The notes below the pieces were generated by a model, which did not search any database, was not told where the DNA came from, and was given only the letters and a program-made list of their open reading frames with translations. From positions 5,955,501 to 6,019,500 of the forward strand of contig NZ_CP108080.1 of NCBI RefSeq assembly GCF_036181745.1: DNA of 64,000 nucleotides, written 5' to 3'. The DNA is from Streptomyces sp. NBC_00259 (GTDB lineage Bacteria > Actinomycetota > Actinomycetes > Streptomycetales > Streptomycetaceae). Position numbers and translations under genes: made by a program. Positions 17,309-25,590 of this stretch are shown piece by piece (position 1 is the stretch's first letter; each line of letters opens with the position of its first letter).

Positions 17309-17551
17309 GATTCGGGGCTGCCCCGGGGGAGCGTTGTTCGGACGGCGATCGGGGAGTGCGCGAAGGATTAGCGCCGCCCGAAATCCGTACATCCGAACGC
17401 CTCGGCGTTGCGGCTGACGGGGTACCGGGACATCCGAGCCAAGTCTCGTGAAGCGGCCGCTGGCGTGCGACTCGCCGGGTGCGATCCTTGCAGCGGGAGA
17501 AGGCGTTCGTCCTCCTCGACGGCGCATGGTCCGACAGTGGAGCTGCGGCAC
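17309..17551. other. intergenic, no gene seen
   Basis: About 240 bp between the att-like module and the stop of the coxG-like gene. No domain-bearing frame and no convincing hairpin. Confidence 0.4.
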
Positions 17552-18187
17552 TCAGCTGCGAGAACGCTGCCTCAGTGTCCGAATCACGACCACCGCAAAC
17601 AGCACGGCCGCCGCGGGTAGCGCGGCTTTCCTGAGCAGCACGGGCAGCGCAGCCGCACCGAGGTCGATGGCCTCCGGTTCTGGTGCGAGCCGGCCCTGTA
17701 GAGATTCCGTGGTGCTCGTCGCGGACACCGCAGACGCGCCAGGGCCCACCTCCCGCAGCAGCTCTTCGAGCCGGGTGGCGAACTGCTGAACGATGCGGTC
17801 GCCGACCTCGGTCATGATGCCCCGGCCGAATTGAGCCGGCCGGCCGGTGATGTCGAGGTCCGTGCGTACGCGCACCAGCGTGCCGGCCGGAGCGGCGGTC
17901 AGGGTCGCGGTGACCGTGGCCGACGCGGTGCCCGCGCCGCGGGTCTCGCTTCCGCTGAGGTCGAGAAGCATCGATCGTGCGGATCCGTCGCGGGTGACGG
18001 TGCCTTCGCCGCGGTAACTCATCTGCACCGCGCCGACCTTGACCTTGACGCGGCCGGTAAAGGAGTCGCCTTCGAGGGTGTCCAGCACGGCACCGGGCAT
18101 ACAGGGCGCGACCCGGTCAAGCTCTTGGAAGAGCTTCCAGGCGTCGTCGAGGCCGGCGGGGACGGTGAAGGAGTGGTCGAGTTGCAT
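17552..18187 (-). CDS. CoxG-like SRPBCC-domain membrane-anchored protein
   Basis: 211 residues. Residues 1-~145 are a CoxG/carbon-monoxide-dehydrogenase-subunit-G SRPBCC fold (MQLDHSFTVPAGLDDAWKLF, CMPGAVLD, SYRGEGTV). A linker leads to a C-terminal hydrophobic segment (ALPAAAVLFAVVVIRTL) that should anchor it in the membrane with the domain in the cytoplasm. In CO dehydrogenase clusters CoxG recruits the enzyme to the membrane. It is the last gene of the leftward Mo-hydroxylase operon, 71 bp after the large subunit, so it probably tethers that enzyme. Confidence 0.82.
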   Translation of the reverse strand: MQLDHSFTVPAGLDDAWKLFQELDRVAPCMPGAVLDTLEGDSFTGRVKVKVGAVQMSYRGEGTVTRDGSARSMLLDLSGSETRGAGTASATVTATLTAAPAGTLVRVRTDLDITGRPAQFGRGIMTEVGDRIVQQFATRLEELLREVGPGASAVSATSTTESLQGRLAPEPEAIDLGAAALPVLLRKAALPAAAVLFAVVVIRTLRQRSRS

Positions 18188-18258
18188 GGTTGTCCAATCT
18201 GGAGAGTGGTCGGCCGGGCCGGCAGTGGGTGCGTCGCCCGTTCAAGGGCTGGGCGGAC

Positions 18259-20646
18259 TCAGGTGCCGACTGCCGTACGGATCAGCGCGCGCACCCGGCT
18301 CGGCGAGAGAGGGCCGCGGCGTACGACCACGTCGAGGGAACGCAGCGCGTCCTCGACGGCGCCGGCCAGCACTGCCTGCGGTGCGATCGCGCCGCCTTCG
18401 CCGAGTCCCTTGACGCCGAGGTCGTTCATGGGGCTCGGGGTGAAGATCTCGTCCATGTCGAGGTCGGGGATTTCCGAGGATGTGGGCACGAGGTAGTCCA
18501 TGTAGGTACCGGTGCGGGGCTGGCCGTCGGGGCCGTAGATCATCTCCTCGTACAGTGCTCCGCCGATACCCTGCGCGATGCCGCCGGTGACCTGCCCTTC
18601 CGCGATCATCGGGTTGACGATGTTGCCCGCGTCGTGGACGACGACGTAGTGCAGGATCTCGATCTGGCCGGTGTGTTCGTCGACCTCGACGACGGCTGCG
18701 TGCGCTCCGCTCGCGACCGCGAAACCCGGTGGGCGGAAGTGCACGGTCTCGCTGATCTCGGTGCCGTGCCGGCCGTCGGTTGGTTCGGCGATGCCGGGCA
18801 GGGGTGCCTTGCCTGCCAGTTCCGCCAGGCTGATGGACGGGCCGCCAGGTTCCTTGGCCCGCACGATGCCGTCGTTCAGGTCGAGGCCGCCCGCCGCGAC
18901 ACCGAGGCGGCGGGCTGCCGCTTCGACGATCTTCTCGCGGACGAGTCGGCCTGCCCGGTGGGTGGCATTCCCGGCGTTGACCAGGGCGCGGCTGGCGATG
19001 GTGCCCACGCCGAACGGGGTGGCCTCGGTGTCGCCGCCGGCCACGTCGATGACGTCGAACGGCACGCCGATGGCGTCGGCGGCGATCTGCGCCATGGAGG
19101 TGCGGTGTCCCTGCCCCTGGGAGGGCGCGCCGATGGCGAGCCGCACCCGTCCGCTGGGGGCGACGTCGATGCGCGCGGTCTCGAACGGTCCGAGGCCGGT
19201 GGCCTCTATGTACATGGCGAATCCGATGCCGACGTGCTTCCCATCGCGGGCGCCTTCGCGCTGTCGGGCTCGTACCCCCTCGACGTCGGCCTTCGCGACG
19301 GCCCGGCGCAGGAGTTCGGGGAAGTCACCGGAGTCGTAGGACTGCGGGCTTCCCGAGCGGTCCACCAGGCCGGTCGCGTACGGCATCTCGTCGGGCCGCA
19401 CAAGATTGCGCGTCCTCAACTCCTCGGGTTCGATGCCCAGTTCCGCGGACAGCCTGTCCATGGCCCGTTCCATGGCGAAGACCGTCTCCGGACGTCCGGC
19501 TCCCCGGTAGGGCGTGGCGAAGGCGGTGTTGGTGAGCACGCCGACGACATCGATGTGCACGTTCGGGACGCGGTAGGGGCCCAGGAGGTGGCACAGCGAG
19601 TTGTACGGCACGACCAGGCCGGTCATGTTGTATGCGCCGAAGTTGACGGTGATCCGGTCGCGTACGGCGACGAGGTGGCCTTCGGCGTCCGCGGCGAGTT
19701 CGATGCGGTGGATCTGTTCGCGGGCGTGCGAGGAGGCGGTGAGGTTCTCGTTGCGGTCCTCGCGCCACAGCACGGGGCGGCCGAGGCGACGGGCGGCGTG
19801 CGGGATGAGGAGTTCCTCGACGTAGAGGATGCCCTTCTGGCCGAAGCCTCCGCCGACGTCGGCCGCGATGACGTGGACCCTGGCGGATTCCAGGCCGAGG
19901 GTGTGGGCGATGGCGTCCCGCAGTCGGTGCGGGGTCTGGGTGCCCGACCAGACGGTCAGCCGGCCGCTGTACGGATCGACCTGGGCCGAGATCGCGCGGG
20001 TCTCGATCGGCGAGGCGACGTAGCGATGGGCCTCGAACCGCTCGCTCACCACGGCGTGCGCGCCGGCGAACGCCCTTTCCGGGTCACCGACGCGGGTGGC
20101 GACGGCGACCGCGGTGTTGTCCGGCAGGTCCTCGTGCAGCCGGGTCGCGTCCTCGGTCAGGGCGTGTTCGGGGTCGACGAGCACCGGCAGCGGTCCGTAC
20201 CGCACCTCGACGAGTTCCAGGGCGTCCTCGGCGAGGTAGCGGTTCTCGGCGAAGACGACGGCGACGGGCTGGCCCACGTAGAGGACCTTCTCGCGGGCGA
20301 GCAGGGGCATGGGAGTCATCCGGACCAGCGGGTCCAGGAGCTCGGCGAGGCCCGGCGGGGTGCGCAGTTCTTCCTTGTTCAGCATCGCGGGCAGGTCCGC
20401 CACATCGCCGCCGGTCCAGACGGCGACGACGCCGGGTGCGGCCAGGGCCGCGGTCACGTCGACCGACTCGATACGGGCGTGGGCGTGCGGGCTGCGCAGG
20501 AAGGCGGCCTCGACGGCGCCGGGGAGGGCGATGTCGTCGACGTAACGGCCGTTGCCGCGCAGCAGCCGGTCGTCCTCGACGCGGGGGACGGAACGGCCGA
20601 TCCAGCCGCCGTTGCCGGACTGGGCCCGGTCGGAATCGTGGGACAT
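18259..20646 (-). CDS. molybdenum hydroxylase large subunit (CoxL/CutL form II-like)
   Basis: 795 residues with the Ald_Xan_dh_C and MoCoBD domains of the xanthine oxidase family (IGRSVPRVEDDRLLRGNGRY at the start; DVGGGFGQKG; GQGHRTSMAQIAADAIGV). It binds the molybdopterin-cytosine-dinucleotide cofactor. The loop near residues 377-385 reads PYRGAGRPE, typical of form II proteins; true CO dehydrogenases have AYRCSFR there. CO oxidation is thus unlikely, and an aldehyde or N-heterocycle is a better guess. The start ATG at 20646 lies 5 bp after the small-subunit stop. Confidence 0.87.
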   Translation of the reverse strand: MSHDSDRAQSGNGGWIGRSVPRVEDDRLLRGNGRYVDDIALPGAVEAAFLRSPHAHARIESVDVTAALAAPGVVAVWTGGDVADLPAMLNKEELRTPPGLAELLDPLVRMTPMPLLAREKVLYVGQPVAVVFAENRYLAEDALELVEVRYGPLPVLVDPEHALTEDATRLHEDLPDNTAVAVATRVGDPERAFAGAHAVVSERFEAHRYVASPIETRAISAQVDPYSGRLTVWSGTQTPHRLRDAIAHTLGLESARVHVIAADVGGGFGQKGILYVEELLIPHAARRLGRPVLWREDRNENLTASSHAREQIHRIELAADAEGHLVAVRDRITVNFGAYNMTGLVVPYNSLCHLLGPYRVPNVHIDVVGVLTNTAFATPYRGAGRPETVFAMERAMDRLSAELGIEPEELRTRNLVRPDEMPYATGLVDRSGSPQSYDSGDFPELLRRAVAKADVEGVRARQREGARDGKHVGIGFAMYIEATGLGPFETARIDVAPSGRVRLAIGAPSQGQGHRTSMAQIAADAIGVPFDVIDVAGGDTEATPFGVGTIASRALVNAGNATHRAGRLVREKIVEAAARRLGVAAGGLDLNDGIVRAKEPGGPSISLAELAGKAPLPGIAEPTDGRHGTEISETVHFRPPGFAVASGAHAAVVEVDEHTGQIEILHYVVVHDAGNIVNPMIAEGQVTGGIAQGIGGALYEEMIYGPDGQPRTGTYMDYLVPTSSEIPDLDMDEIFTPSPMNDLGVKGLGEGGAIAPQAVLAGAVEDALRSLDVVVRRGPLSPSRVRALIRTAVGT

Positions 20647-20651
20647 GCGGG

Positions 20652-21188
20652 TCACTCCCCGAATCGCTCGTCGAGTGCCTGGCACACGGCACGGCGGATG
20701 TTGCGGTAGCCGGTGCACCGGCACAGATGCCCGCTGAGCGCGTCGGCGACCTGTTCCTCGTCGGGACGCTCGGACTGCTCGGTCAGGGCGGTCGCCGTCA
20801 TGACGAATCCGGGTGTGCAGAAGCCGCACTGCATGCCGTGGCACTCGTGGAAGGCCCGCTGTACGGGGGTGAGCGGAGCGTCGGCGGGAGCGAGGCCCTC
20901 GACGGTGCGGAGCTGGGCACCGTCACATTGCACGCCCAGGGTCAGGCAGGAGCGCACCGGCTCGTCGTCGACAAGGACGGTGCAGGCCCCGCAGACTCCG
21001 TGCTCGCAGCCGACATGGGTGCCGGTGAGACCGAGCCGGTCACGCAGGAAGTCGCTGAGCAGCAGCCGCGACTCGACCTGGGCTGTGACCGGTCGTCCGT
21101 TGACGGTGAGGCTGATCTCGTGCCAGGCGGAGGGCTCGGCGAGCGGCGGTGTGCGCGCGGCGAGCGGGGTGGGGACGGAGGGGGTCAT
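20652..21188 (-). CDS. molybdenum hydroxylase [2Fe-2S] small subunit (CoxS-like)
   Basis: 178 residues. It has an N-terminal plant-type ferredoxin domain with cluster motif CEHGVCGACTVLVDD plus a later Cys (RSCLTLGVQCDG), and a C-terminal [2Fe-2S]-binding domain with CGFCTPGFVMT and CRCTGYRNI. It passes electrons from the Mo centre to FAD. A ~20-residue N-terminal extension precedes the ferredoxin fold. The ATG overlaps the FAD-subunit stop (TGATG). Confidence 0.88.
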   Translation of the reverse strand: MTPSVPTPLAARTPPLAEPSAWHEISLTVNGRPVTAQVESRLLLSDFLRDRLGLTGTHVGCEHGVCGACTVLVDDEPVRSCLTLGVQCDGAQLRTVEGLAPADAPLTPVQRAFHECHGMQCGFCTPGFVMTATALTEQSERPDEEQVADALSGHLCRCTGYRNIRRAVCQALDERFGE

Positions 21189-22108
21189 CAGCAGCGCTCC
21201 CAGGCAGTGGTGCAGGCGCGGACGAGGAGATGGGCGGCGCCCTCGCGCCGGTACTCGGCGGTGGCGTGGACGTCGTCGGAAGGGGTGAGGCGGGAGAGCG
21301 CGGCACGGGCCGCGGCAGCGAGGGACTGCTCGCCGACGTCGCTGTTGACGAGCGCGTTCTCGGCGGCGGGCAGACGTACCGGGACGGGGCCCGCGCCGCA
21401 GAAGACCACACGGGCGGCGCGGACGGTGTCCGCAGCGGTGTCCCGTTCCAGGACGACGGCCACGCCGACGGTGGCGAAGTCGCCGTGCCTGCCGGTCAGT
21501 TCCTCGAAGGCCCAGCCGTGGTGTGCCGGGGCCGGCGGGAACACGACCTCGGTGAGGAGCTCGTCCGCTTCGACAGCCGTGGAGAAGGTGGCGACGAAGA
21601 AGTCCTCGGCGGTGACCGTACGGGTGCCCCGCGGCCCGGTGATCACGAAGCGGGCGTCCAGGGCCAGTGCTGCGGTGGGTAGTTCGGCGGCCGGGTCGTG
21701 GTGGGCGAGGCTGCCGCAGACGGTGCCGCGGTTGCGGATCTGAGGGTGTCCGATATGGCCGATCGCGGCGGCCAGGAGCGGCCATCCGTCCCGTACGGCG
21801 CTGTCTGTGGCGACGTGGGCCTGCCGCACGGCGGCTCCGATGCGCAGGTTGCCCGACTCGTCCACCTGGAGGCGGCCGAGTTCGGGGATCCGGGTGATGT
21901 CCACGAGCAGCTCGGGCCTGGCGAGACGCATGTTCAGCATGGGGATCAGGGACTGGCCGCCCGCGACGACCTTGGCCTCCCGCTCCTCGTCGGCGAGGAG
22001 GGCAACCGCCTCGCCGACGGTGCTGGGGGCGGTGTAGTCGAAGGATGTGGGTTTCAACCTGCTGCCACCGGACCTCTCGTGTCGTCGTTGCGCCGTGGCA
22101 TTCGACAC
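21188..22108 (-). CDS. molybdenum hydroxylase FAD-binding medium subunit (CoxM-like)
   Basis: 306 residues. The FAD-binding PCMH-type domain shows AGGQSLIPMLNMRLARPELLVDI and the second FAD motif GHPQIRNRGTVCGSLAHHDP. The CO_deh_flav_C domain follows. The GTG at 22108 has no strong ribosome binding site, and a start ~18 codons later (before KPTSFDYTAPS) is possible. It is the first gene of the leftward coxMSLG-like operon, and the stop overlaps the small-subunit start. Confidence 0.86.
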   Translation of the reverse strand: MSNATAQRRHERSGGSRLKPTSFDYTAPSTVGEAVALLADEEREAKVVAGGQSLIPMLNMRLARPELLVDITRIPELGRLQVDESGNLRIGAAVRQAHVATDSAVRDGWPLLAAAIGHIGHPQIRNRGTVCGSLAHHDPAAELPTAALALDARFVITGPRGTRTVTAEDFFVATFSTAVEADELLTEVVFPPAPAHHGWAFEELTGRHGDFATVGVAVVLERDTAADTVRAARVVFCGAGPVPVRLPAAENALVNSDVGEQSLAAAARAALSRLTPSDDVHATAEYRREGAAHLLVRACTTAWERC

Positions 22109-22199
22109 GGACGGATCTATCTAGTACCTGAAATGATTTACATTAAAGTTTCTTCTTGGCAAGAGGTTGTCCGAGATCTCACGGCCCGCGGAGGGCGAT
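22109..22199. promoter_or_regulatory. divergent promoter region, Mo-hydroxylase/xdhC
   Basis: A 91-bp, unusually AT-rich gap between two divergent operons. It contains GAAATGATTTACATTAAAGTTTC, flanked by GAAA and TTTC, a plausible regulator or promoter site. No -10/-35 pair can be assigned with confidence. Confidence 0.4.
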
Positions 22200-23294
22200 A
22201 TGCGACACGTCATCGACCAGGCAGCCGCCTGGCAACGCTCCGGAACCCGCTTCGCCATGGCGACCGTCGTGCGGACCTGGGGCTCGTCCCCGCACGGACC
22301 GGGCGCATCGATGCTCGTGTCCGAGGAGGGCCGCATTGTCGGCAGCGTCTCCGGTGGCTGCGTCGAAGCCGCCGTCTGCGCGGTCGCGGAGGAGGTGCTC
22401 GCGGGCGCCGCCCCGACGCTCGAGCGCTGGGGAGTCGGCGACGAGGACGCCTTTGCGGTGGGCCTGACCTGCGGCGGAACAATCGAGGTGCTGGTCCGCG
22501 AGGTGGGTGCGGGAGTACCGCTCGGTCGACTCGCCGCCGACATCGCGGCCGGCGCGCCGGTGGCTCTGGTCACCCCCGTCGACGGCAGCGGCTGCCTGGT
22601 CGTCGGCGGCGGGACGACAACCGGATCGCTGGGCGACCCACGGGCGGACCGGGCGGCGACCCTGGCCGTCGAGGGCATGCTCGGCTGCGGCGCCAGCGGG
22701 CTCGTGGCCAGCGGAAACGGCGCAATCGACGACACTTCCTGTGCGCCGGAGCGCGAGCTGCTGGTGCAGTCCTTCGCCTCTCGGCCACGTCTGTTGATCT
22801 TCGGTGCAGCCGAGTTCGCCCGACCCCTGGCGGACATCGGCGCCGCACTGGGGCACCGGGTGACGGTCTGCGACGCCAGGCCCGCGTTCGCGGCGGCCGA
22901 GCGCTTCCCGGGGGCCGACGAGGTCGTCACCGAACGGCCCGACCGCTGGTTCCGCGCACATGAAGACCTGGTCGACACGTCGACCGCGGTGTGCGTACTG
23001 ACCCATGACGCACGGTTCGACGTGCCGGTTCTCGGCCTCGCCCTGCGCAGCAGGGCCGGATATGTCGGAGCCATGGGCAGCCGCCGGACGCACGAGGACC
23101 GGATCGGGCGACTGCGCCAGGCGGGCACGACCGAAGCGGAACTCGCACGGCTGCGCTCGCCGATCGGGCTGGATCTCGGCGGCCGGGGACCCGAAGAGAC
23201 CGCCGTGTCGATCCTGGCCGAGATCGTCGCGGTGCGCCGTGGCGGCACCGCACTGCCACTCACCCTGCGAACCGGCCCGGTGCACAGAGCGTAG
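22200..23294 (+). CDS. XdhC-family molybdenum cofactor maturation/insertion protein
   Basis: 364 residues from the ATG at 22200, chosen because GGAGGGC lies at 22190-22196; a frame extends 11 codons further. The XdhC/CoxI N-terminal domain shows RTWGSSPHGPGASMLV and SVSGGCVEAAV. The Rossmann-like C-terminal domain shows FGAAEFARPLADIGAALGHR and GYVGAMGSRRTHEDR. Such proteins bind and sulfurate the Mo cofactor and deliver it to xanthine-oxidase-family enzymes. It is divergent from the Mo-hydroxylase operon it presumably serves. Confidence 0.85.
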   Translation: MRHVIDQAAAWQRSGTRFAMATVVRTWGSSPHGPGASMLVSEEGRIVGSVSGGCVEAAVCAVAEEVLAGAAPTLERWGVGDEDAFAVGLTCGGTIEVLVREVGAGVPLGRLAADIAAGAPVALVTPVDGSGCLVVGGGTTTGSLGDPRADRAATLAVEGMLGCGASGLVASGNGAIDDTSCAPERELLVQSFASRPRLLIFGAAEFARPLADIGAALGHRVTVCDARPAFAAAERFPGADEVVTERPDRWFRAHEDLVDTSTAVCVLTHDARFDVPVLGLALRSRAGYVGAMGSRRTHEDRIGRLRQAGTTEAELARLRSPIGLDLGGRGPEETAVSILAEIVAVRRGGTALPLTLRTGPVHRA

Positions 23295-23306
23295 TTGTTT
23301 TTGAAC

Positions 23307-23333
23307 GACTGTTTTATGAACGCTCGTTTAATG
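23307..23333 (+). promoter_or_regulatory. tandem operator-like sites upstream of the TetR-MarR gene
   Basis: TGAACGACTGTTTTA is directly followed by TGAACGCTCGTTTAA, two 15-bp direct repeats. Each contains a small palindrome (AACGACTGTT and AACGCTCGTT) of the AACGnnCGTT type often bound by TetR-family dimers. They end at the start codon, so binding would block expression of the regulator itself. Confidence 0.5.
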
Positions 23334-24562
23334 TGGGCCATGTGGATCCGAAGAACGAAGGCCGTCGGCGATCGGCCGCAAGCCCCACGCCGGGAACCGG
23401 CCGGGAAGCAGGACAGCCGTCACAGCGCCGTCCCGGCTCCCATGACCCGGAGGGCAATCGCCACGCGGTCCTCGACGCGGCGCGGCGACTGTTCGGCGCG
23501 CACGGCTACCGGGGCGTGGGCGTCCGCGCCATCGCGGCCGATGCAGGAGTGACGCCCGGCCTGGTGATGGCGTACTTCGGCACCAAGGACGGTCTGTTCC
23601 GCGAGGCCGTGGGCAGCGGGGTGGGCGTCACCAACGACGTGCTGTCGGCCGCGACCTACAGCACCCGCGAACTGCCCGCGGCTCTGGCCCTCACCTACCT
23701 GGACCGGTGGGACAGCCTGCCGACCGACGATCCCTGGCCCGCGCTGATCCGCTCGGCCGTCAGCCACCCGCCGAGCGCCGAGCTCTTGCGCACGATCCTG
23801 GAGAAGCAGGTCGGCGAACCGCTCGCACGCCTGCTCGGCGACTCCGCCGACGCGGAGGTGCGCGCCGCCGTCATTCGGAGCGTCCTGTTCGGCGTGATCA
23901 TGGAGCGGTACCTCTTCGCCCATGAACCAGCGGCCTCCGTCCCGACCGAGGAGCTCGCTCCGGCGCTGACCGACGTACTCACCACCGCTTTCGGTGACGC
24001 CCTCGACGCCGTTCCCCCGCCCGCGCCGGGCGGCGCGGCCGGCTCCCATGACGGGTCCCGGCCCTCGGAGCCCGTACACGCCGAGCGTCTCCGCCCGGAG
24101 CGGGCGGCGCAGGCGGCGGACAACTCCCCCGCAGCCCTGTTCGCACGGCTGAACGAGTGTGCCGCTGGTATTCGGGCGCTGATCAGCAGGACCGTCCGGG
24201 AGTACGGCATCAGTCTGCCTGCCTACGAGGTGCTCGCCGTCCTCCGCGATGCAGGAGAGCCCTACCGCCGGACGACGGGCGAGGTGGCGGCAGCCGGCAC
24301 GGCCCGCGCGGGCGGTCTCACCCAGCACGCGGACCGTCTGGAGGCAGCGGGTCTGATCCGGCGGGAACGCGACGCAGACGACCGCCGGATCATCCGACTG
24401 TGTCTCACCCCGGAGGGTCTCGAACTGGCCGAGCGGATCGTCGCCGCACGGTCGGCCCAGGAGCAGGAACTGCTCGCCGGACTGGGCGCGGCAGACCGGC
24501 GCCGACTCTCCGGCCTGCTCGGCGCCCTGGGGCAAACGCTGGAGGGCCGGTCGCGTCGGTAG
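23333..24562 (+). CDS. TetR-MarR fusion transcriptional regulator
   Basis: 409 residues. After a ~40-residue Ser/Pro-rich leader, residues ~43-92 are a TetR helix-turn-helix (AVLDAARRLFGAHGYRGVGV, then AADAGVTPGLVMAYFGTKDGLFREAV). TetR-type sensor helices run to about 215. After a Pro/Ala-rich linker, residues ~265-405 form a MarR domain, with a winged helix around 297-365 (YEVLAVLRDAG, GLTQHADRLEAAGLIRRERD, DDRRIIRLCLTPEG). Two DNA-binding domains in one chain are unusual. The start is GTG at 23333 without a visible ribosome binding site; GTG at 23342 is an alternative. It probably controls itself and the xdhC/Mo-hydroxylase genes. Confidence 0.83.
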   Translation: MGHVDPKNEGRRRSAASPTPGTGREAGQPSQRRPGSHDPEGNRHAVLDAARRLFGAHGYRGVGVRAIAADAGVTPGLVMAYFGTKDGLFREAVGSGVGVTNDVLSAATYSTRELPAALALTYLDRWDSLPTDDPWPALIRSAVSHPPSAELLRTILEKQVGEPLARLLGDSADAEVRAAVIRSVLFGVIMERYLFAHEPAASVPTEELAPALTDVLTTAFGDALDAVPPPAPGGAAGSHDGSRPSEPVHAERLRPERAAQAADNSPAALFARLNECAAGIRALISRTVREYGISLPAYEVLAVLRDAGEPYRRTTGEVAAAGTARAGGLTQHADRLEAAGLIRRERDADDRRIIRLCLTPEGLELAERIVAARSAQEQELLAGLGAADRRRLSGLLGALGQTLEGRSRR

Positions 24563-25008
24563 TGTAGTTTCCTCCAGCGTTCCGGGTTTGATGCTGCGCC
24601 ACGAAGGTCGTCTCAGGGCTCGGCGCCGGTCTCTCTTCCGAGAGCCCGAAGGTCGCCGTATCTGTGGCGGCCGAGGCACAGGACGGCGGTGCCGTACTTC
24701 GGCGGGCGGGCTTGATCGGCGTCGGCAACCGCAGCGACCAAGTTGCGCACGACCTCTCACGGGTACTCGGCGGGCATGTCCGCTTTGCGTACTTGCGTGC
24801 CTGCGGGTGCAGGCACGCGAAGCGGCCCCTAGGGCGCAAAGCGAGTTTTTTTTGCACCAGGCGTACGCCCTCAGGCGCACGCCGAACGGCATGTTGACCG
24901 CCAACGGCTCCTCGTTCACCATGACGTCGCGCAGATGAAGGTGCCAAGGGGTAGTCGGCGTTGACGAAGCTGGGCGCTGTGGCCGGTCTCTCACGAGCGC
25001 GCATAAGC
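24563..25008. other. intergenic region with unidentified minus-strand fragment
   Basis: A minus-strand frame around 24850-24960 reads HLRDVMVNEEPLAVNMPFGV and RLRAYAWCKK. It looks protein-like but has no family I recognise and soon loses coherence. The stretch also carries a strong hairpin and an eight-T run, listed separately. Confidence 0.3.
24795..24852 (+). terminator. hairpins followed by an eight-T run
   Basis: GCGTGCCTGC pairs perfectly with GCAGGCACGC around a GGGT loop (24795-24818), and CGCTT/AAGCG outside extends the structure. A small GCCC-CTA-GGGC hairpin follows, and then TTTTTTTT at 24845-24852. A T8 run is rare at this GC content. It may be a rho-independent terminator for rightward transcription from the TetR-MarR gene, 230 bp upstream, or a relic of a mobile element. 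Confidence 0.4.
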
Positions 25009-25485
25009 CTACTCCCTGGTTCGGCGGGCCTCCCCGGCCTGGCCACCGACCACGACTCCGCCAGGTGCCGGTACGTCAACGAACTCCGCGTGCGGTTCGA
25101 TCCCGTGCCCGGAGGCAATCAGCAGATGCCGGCCGGGGCGTGGGGAGTGAAGGAGGAACGTGCCGTCGCGGCCGGTGTACGCCACGTCGACTTGCACTCC
25201 GCACGCATCCACCAGAGTGACTGCGGCGTTCCTCACCACGCCGCCCGCGCGGTCGCGGAGGCGGCCGACTAGCTGGTCCGGGCGATCCTGTGCGGCGGCA
25301 CCCTGAGGTGTTGCCTCACCCAGTGCCGTGCGCATACGGCGCAGAACCTCGCGTGTCCGGGGACTGCCCCAGTCCATGGGTACACGGGTCACCATCGGGG
25401 GGCGTCCCGTCGCGACGGCGTCGGCCAGCTCCTCGAACGTAGCGCGTATTCGCTTGAGTTCGCTGATGCCGGGAGGCTCGGTCAT
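25009..25485 (-). CDS. carboxypeptidase-regulatory-like domain protein
   Basis: 158 residues from the ATG at 25485 (MTEPPGISELKRIRATFEEL). A helical N-terminal part (ADAVATGRPPMVTRVPMDWG) is followed by a carboxypeptidase regulatory-like/prealbumin beta-sandwich (LRDRAGGVVRNAAVTLVDAC, then TGRDGTFLLHSPRPGRHLLIA). No signal peptide or membrane helix is seen. The frame continues upstream of the ATG for ~25 plausible residues (LRPGYLTLQRLGFQL) before reaching the att-like module at 25.59 kb, so the gene may be 5'-truncated by that junction. Function unknown. Confidence 0.5.
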   Translation of the reverse strand: MTEPPGISELKRIRATFEELADAVATGRPPMVTRVPMDWGSPRTREVLRRMRTALGEATPQGAAAQDRPDQLVGRLRDRAGGVVRNAAVTLVDACGVQVDVAYTGRDGTFLLHSPRPGRHLLIASGHGIEPHAEFVDVPAPGGVVVGGQAGEARRTRE

Positions 25486-25590
25486 CAACTGAAAGCCGAG
25501 TCGCTGGAGGGTGAGGTAGCCGGGCCGCAGAGCGATGACAAACGGCGCCGGACGTCGACATCCGCAGGCGGCGCGGGCAGCGGCTCTTTC

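Noticed and set aside
18259..20646. Annotation as an aerobic carbon monoxide dehydrogenase.
   Set aside because: The active-site loop is PYRGAGRPE instead of AYRCSFR, so only the family, not CO oxidation, is supported.
18190..20709. An 839-codon plus-strand frame across the Mo-hydroxylase large subunit.
   Set aside because: It has no domain content and is the antisense shadow of a clear xanthine-oxidase-family gene.
25085..25115. GGTTCGATCCCGTGC resembling a tRNA T-arm.
   Set aside because: No acceptor stem, anticodon arm or D-arm fits around it, and it is explained as coding sequence of the carboxypeptidase-regulatory-like protein.
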